From contig CAJXIT010000130.1 in assembly GCA_913054055.1 (NCBI GenBank), positions 1 to 9,101 on the forward strand: a DNA stretch of 9,101 nucleotides. The letters are read 5' to 3'. The notes beneath the pieces were generated by a model. That model saw only the letters and a list, made by a program, of their open reading frames with translations, was not told the DNA's origin and searched no databases. Both the position numbers and the translations under genes were made by a program. The DNA is from an uncultured Thalassolituus sp. GTDB lineage: Bacteria; Pseudomonadota; Gammaproteobacteria; Pseudomonadales; Oceanobacteraceae. Each line of letters opens with the position of its first letter. Positions within the stretch are counted from its first letter, which is position 1. Shown here one piece after another: positions 7,307 through 9,101 of this stretch.

Positions 7307-7552
7307 GAAGTCTTCCAATGTATGTGGTTGGGCGAACAATTGAGCCCAAGGCAAAAAGCGCGCGAGCATATCAAAGAGGGGAAATGGGGGTATTGACTTC
7401 AATCACCTAAACCTGGGTTTCTTGTGACCGTGGTATGCACCTTTTGCACACATTTGACCTCTGGCCAATATGGGACTTGCTTCATGAAAGTGCACAGTGT
7501 CCTCAAATCACATTTTGGGTGAAAAGTAGCCATTCCGGTAACGGGTATTTTA

Positions 7553-7569
7553 TGCACCTTAAGTGTGCG
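7553..7569 (+). promoter_or_regulatory. NtrC-like enhancer site 1
   Basis: TGCACCTTAAGTGTGCG fits the NtrC pattern TGCAC-N7-GTGCA with a single mismatch at the last base of the arms. It lies about 200 bp upstream of the start predicted from the sigma-54-like element, a usual distance for an enhancer. It is the best of the NtrC-like sites in this region. The assignment is from the consensus, not from data. Confidence 0.5.
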
Positions 7570-7596
7570 AAAGACAGGGGTTAAGTAAATACTCTA

Positions 7597-7613
7597 AATT
7601 CCAAATTGGTGCG
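7597..7613 (+). promoter_or_regulatory. NtrC-like enhancer site 2
   Basis: The stretch reads AATTCCAAATTGGTGCG. Its right half and centre (CCAAATTGGTGC) match the NtrC consensus TGCACCAAATTGGTGCA, while the left arm is poor, with 12 of 17 matches overall. It is centred 44 bp, about four helical turns, from site 1, a spacing compatible with cooperative binding on one DNA face. Confidence 0.35.
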
Positions 7614-7670
7614 TTGTCGGTTTTCAGGTCTGTTCAAAAACGATCAGTCATTAAAAATGCTCTAAAAATA

Positions 7671-7687
7671 GGAACCAAATTGGAGCC
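7671..7687 (+). promoter_or_regulatory. NtrC-like enhancer site 3
   Basis: GGAACCAAATTGGAGCC matches the consensus TGCACCAAATTGGTGCA at 13 of 17 positions and shares the exact 9-bp core CCAAATTGG with site 2, 74 bp (about seven turns) away. The repeated core at helical spacing supports a shared binding protein. It lies 52 bp upstream of the sigma-54-like element. Confidence 0.35.
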
Positions 7688-7738
7688 GAAATGTGAAAAA
7701 ACATTTTTTTAATGGATTGGAAAATAAAAAATTAAATC

Positions 7739-7755
7739 TTGGCACAAAGCTTGAG
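7739..7755 (+). promoter_or_regulatory. Sigma-54-like promoter of nrtA
   Basis: TTGGCACAAAGCTTGAG has a perfect -24 box (TGGCAC) and correct spacing to a -12 box TTGA. The consensus is TGGCAC-N5-TTGC, so the only departure is the last base of the -12 GC pair. Transcription would start near 7766, leaving a 52-nt AT-rich leader. The NtrC-like sites upstream support control by nitrogen limitation. Confidence 0.5.
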
Positions 7756-7805
7756 ATAGGTAGTTCATTACAGATTTTTAAATTCATAAAAAAATACAAC
7801 TAACC

Positions 7806-7811
7806 TAAGGA
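7806..7811 (+). promoter_or_regulatory. Ribosome binding site of nrtA
   Basis: TAAGGA ends 6 nt before the ATG at 7818. This is a strong site at good spacing and, with the signal peptide that follows, settles the start codon. Confidence 0.85.
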
Positions 7812-7817
7812 AAAGAA

Positions 7818-9101
7818 ATGAAACTTTCTCTAGCAATTAAACGAACGGTGAAAACCATTGCCATAGGGGCAAGCTTAATGTCGGCAGCAGCTTTTGCTGG
7901 CGACCCAGAAAAAGAAGAATTGAAATTTGGTTTTATTAAATTAACAGACATGGCGCCACTGGCCATTGCTGCTGAAAAAGGCTTCTTTGAAGACGAAGGA
8001 TTATTTGTTGAACTAGAAGCACAAGCAAACTGGAAAGTTTTGCTAGACCGAGTGATCACGGGTGAACTAGATGGCGCTCATATGCTGGCGGGTCAACCTC
8101 TGGGTGCAACCATTGGTTTTGGTACACAAGCGGATATCATTACTGCTTTTTCCATGGACTTAAACGGAAACGGCATTACGGTTTCTAATAAAGTGTGGAA
8201 AGAAATGAAAAAACACATTCCACATAAAGATGGTAAACCTGTACACCCAATCAAAGCCGATTACCTAAAGCCGGTTATCGAATCTTATAATGATGACGGT
8301 AAGCAATTTAAAATGGGTATGGTGTTTCCTGTATCTACTCACAACTACGAACTACGTTATTGGTTAGCAGCAGGTGGTATCAACCCAGGTTATTATGCAC
8401 CTGCAAAAGGTGATACAAGCGGAACCTTGCAAGCCGATGCACTTTTATCTGTTACACCTCCACCGCAAATGCCTTCAACAATGGAAGCCGGTACGATTGA
8501 CGGTTACTGTGTAGGTGAACCTTGGAACCAGCAAGCGGTATTTAAAAACATTGGTGTACCGGTTATTACCGATTACGAAATTTGGAAAAATAATCCAGAA
8601 AAAGTATTTGGTGTATCTAAAGGTTGGGCTGATAAATACCCTGAAACTCATAAATCAGTTGTTAAGGCCATGATTCGTGCAGCGAAATGGTTGGATGAGA
8701 AAAACAATGCGAACCGCCCAGAAGCTGTGAAAATTCTTTCACAATCTAACTATGTGGGTGCGGACTACGATGTAATTGCAAACTCAATGACAGGTACGTT
8801 CGAATATGAAAAAGGCGACAAACGTGAAATTCCAGATTTCAACGTATTCTTCCGTCATAACGCTACTTACCCATACTACTCAGATGCAATTTGGTACTTA
8901 ACGCAAATGCGTCGCTGGGGTCAAATCTCTGATCACAAACCAGATAGCTGGTACATGGATGTTGCGAAAAAAGTATACCGTCCAGACATTTATGCTGAAG
9001 CAGCTAAAGAGCTAATTGCTGAAGGTAAAATGAAAGCCTCTGAATTCCCTAATTTCGCAAAAGAAGATGGATTCAAGCCTGAGCAAACAGGTTTCATTGA
9101 T
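7818..9101 (+). CDS. nrtA: Nitrate ABC transporter substrate-binding protein, NrtA/CmpA family (3' end outside window)
   Basis: This is the periplasmic binding component of a nitrate/nitrite ABC importer. 428 residues are visible and the frame is still open at the window edge; members usually have about 440-470, so little is missing. Residues 1-27 form a Sec signal peptide with likely cleavage AFA|GD. Family signatures are FGFIKLTDMAPLAIAAEKGF (37-56), DGAHMLAGQPLGAT (85-98), STHNYELRYWLAAGG (173-187), a PPPQM segment (214-218) and VGEPWN (232-237). By comparison from memory with cyanobacterial NrtA, Trp72, His175 and Lys257 sit in the equivalents of its nitrate-contacting segments; bicarbonate (CmpA) or cyanate specificity cannot be excluded. 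The protein has no lipobox, unlike cyanobacterial NrtA, so it is probably soluble. It is the first gene after a long regulatory region, so permease, ATPase and nitrate/nitrite reductase genes probably follow beyond the window. The upstream signals suggest NtrC/sigma-54 control. Confidence 0.92.
   Translation, partial: MKLSLAIKRTVKTIAIGASLMSAAAFAGDPEKEELKFGFIKLTDMAPLAIAAEKGFFEDEGLFVELEAQANWKVLLDRVITGELDGAHMLAGQPLGATIGFGTQADIITAFSMDLNGNGITVSNKVWKEMKKHIPHKDGKPVHPIKADYLKPVIESYNDDGKQFKMGMVFPVSTHNYELRYWLAAGGINPGYYAPAKGDTSGTLQADALLSVTPPPQMPSTMEAGTIDGYCVGEPWNQQAVFKNIGVPVITDYEIWKNNPEKVFGVSKGWADKYPETHKSVVKAMIRAAKWLDEKNNANRPEAVKILSQSNYVGADYDVIANSMTGTFEYEKGDKREIPDFNVFFRHNATYPYYSDAIWYLTQMRRWGQISDHKPDSWYMDVAKKVYRPDIYAEAAKELIAEGKMKASEFPNFAKEDGFKPEQTGFID

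Noticed and set aside
7307..7402. Longer TrhP with 32 extra N-terminal residues starting at a TTG (or an internal ATG at 7367-7369)
   Set aside because: The extension does not resemble the family N-terminus, neither upstream start has a convincing ribosome site, and the ATG at 7304-7306 matches the expected first residues.
7614..7817. Antitermination leader (NasR or NasT/ANTAR type) before the nitrate gene
   Set aside because: I saw no GC-rich terminator hairpin with a U-tract and no paired hexaloop stems; with a start near 7766 the leader would be only about 52 nt.

Overview
The window looks like chromosomal DNA from a free-living, probably marine, gammaproteobacterium. It is moderately AT-rich. 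The DapC and TrhP/YegQ proteins are clearly gammaproteobacterial in type, and the intergenic repeats resemble the REP-like elements of Oceanospirillales and Pseudomonadales-type genomes. This placement is inferred from protein character and I cannot name the genus.

Layout. (1) Positions 104-4284, + strand, hold a two-gene tripartite efflux module: a lipoprotein periplasmic adaptor followed 2 bp later by a 1035-residue RND transporter. An 11-bp-period direct repeat lies just upstream, and no outer-membrane channel gene is present. (2) Positions 4303-4341 form a strong symmetrical hairpin terminator shared by the RND gene and the convergent dapC gene. (3) Positions 4364-5554, - strand, encode DapC, the succinyldiaminopimelate transaminase of lysine and peptidoglycan-precursor synthesis. 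(4) Positions 5555-5938 contain no gene but a cluster of REP/BIME-like palindromic elements in both orientations. (5) Positions 5939-7306, - strand, encode TrhP (YegQ), a U32-family tRNA U34 hydroxylation protein. (6) Positions 7307-7817 form a long divergent regulatory region with a sigma-54-like promoter and several NtrC-like sites. (7) From 7818 to the window end, + strand, runs an NrtA-type periplasmic nitrate-binding protein, cut by the window edge, which probably opens a nitrate uptake and assimilation operon.

Functionally the window is a run of independent units (efflux, lysine/cell wall, tRNA modification, nitrogen acquisition), not one pathway. I saw no mobile element, CRISPR array, RNA gene or undescribed multi-gene system. 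The points most worth a second look are the altered proton-relay residues in the RND pump, the nitrogen-control architecture before nrtA, and the degenerate REP cluster.
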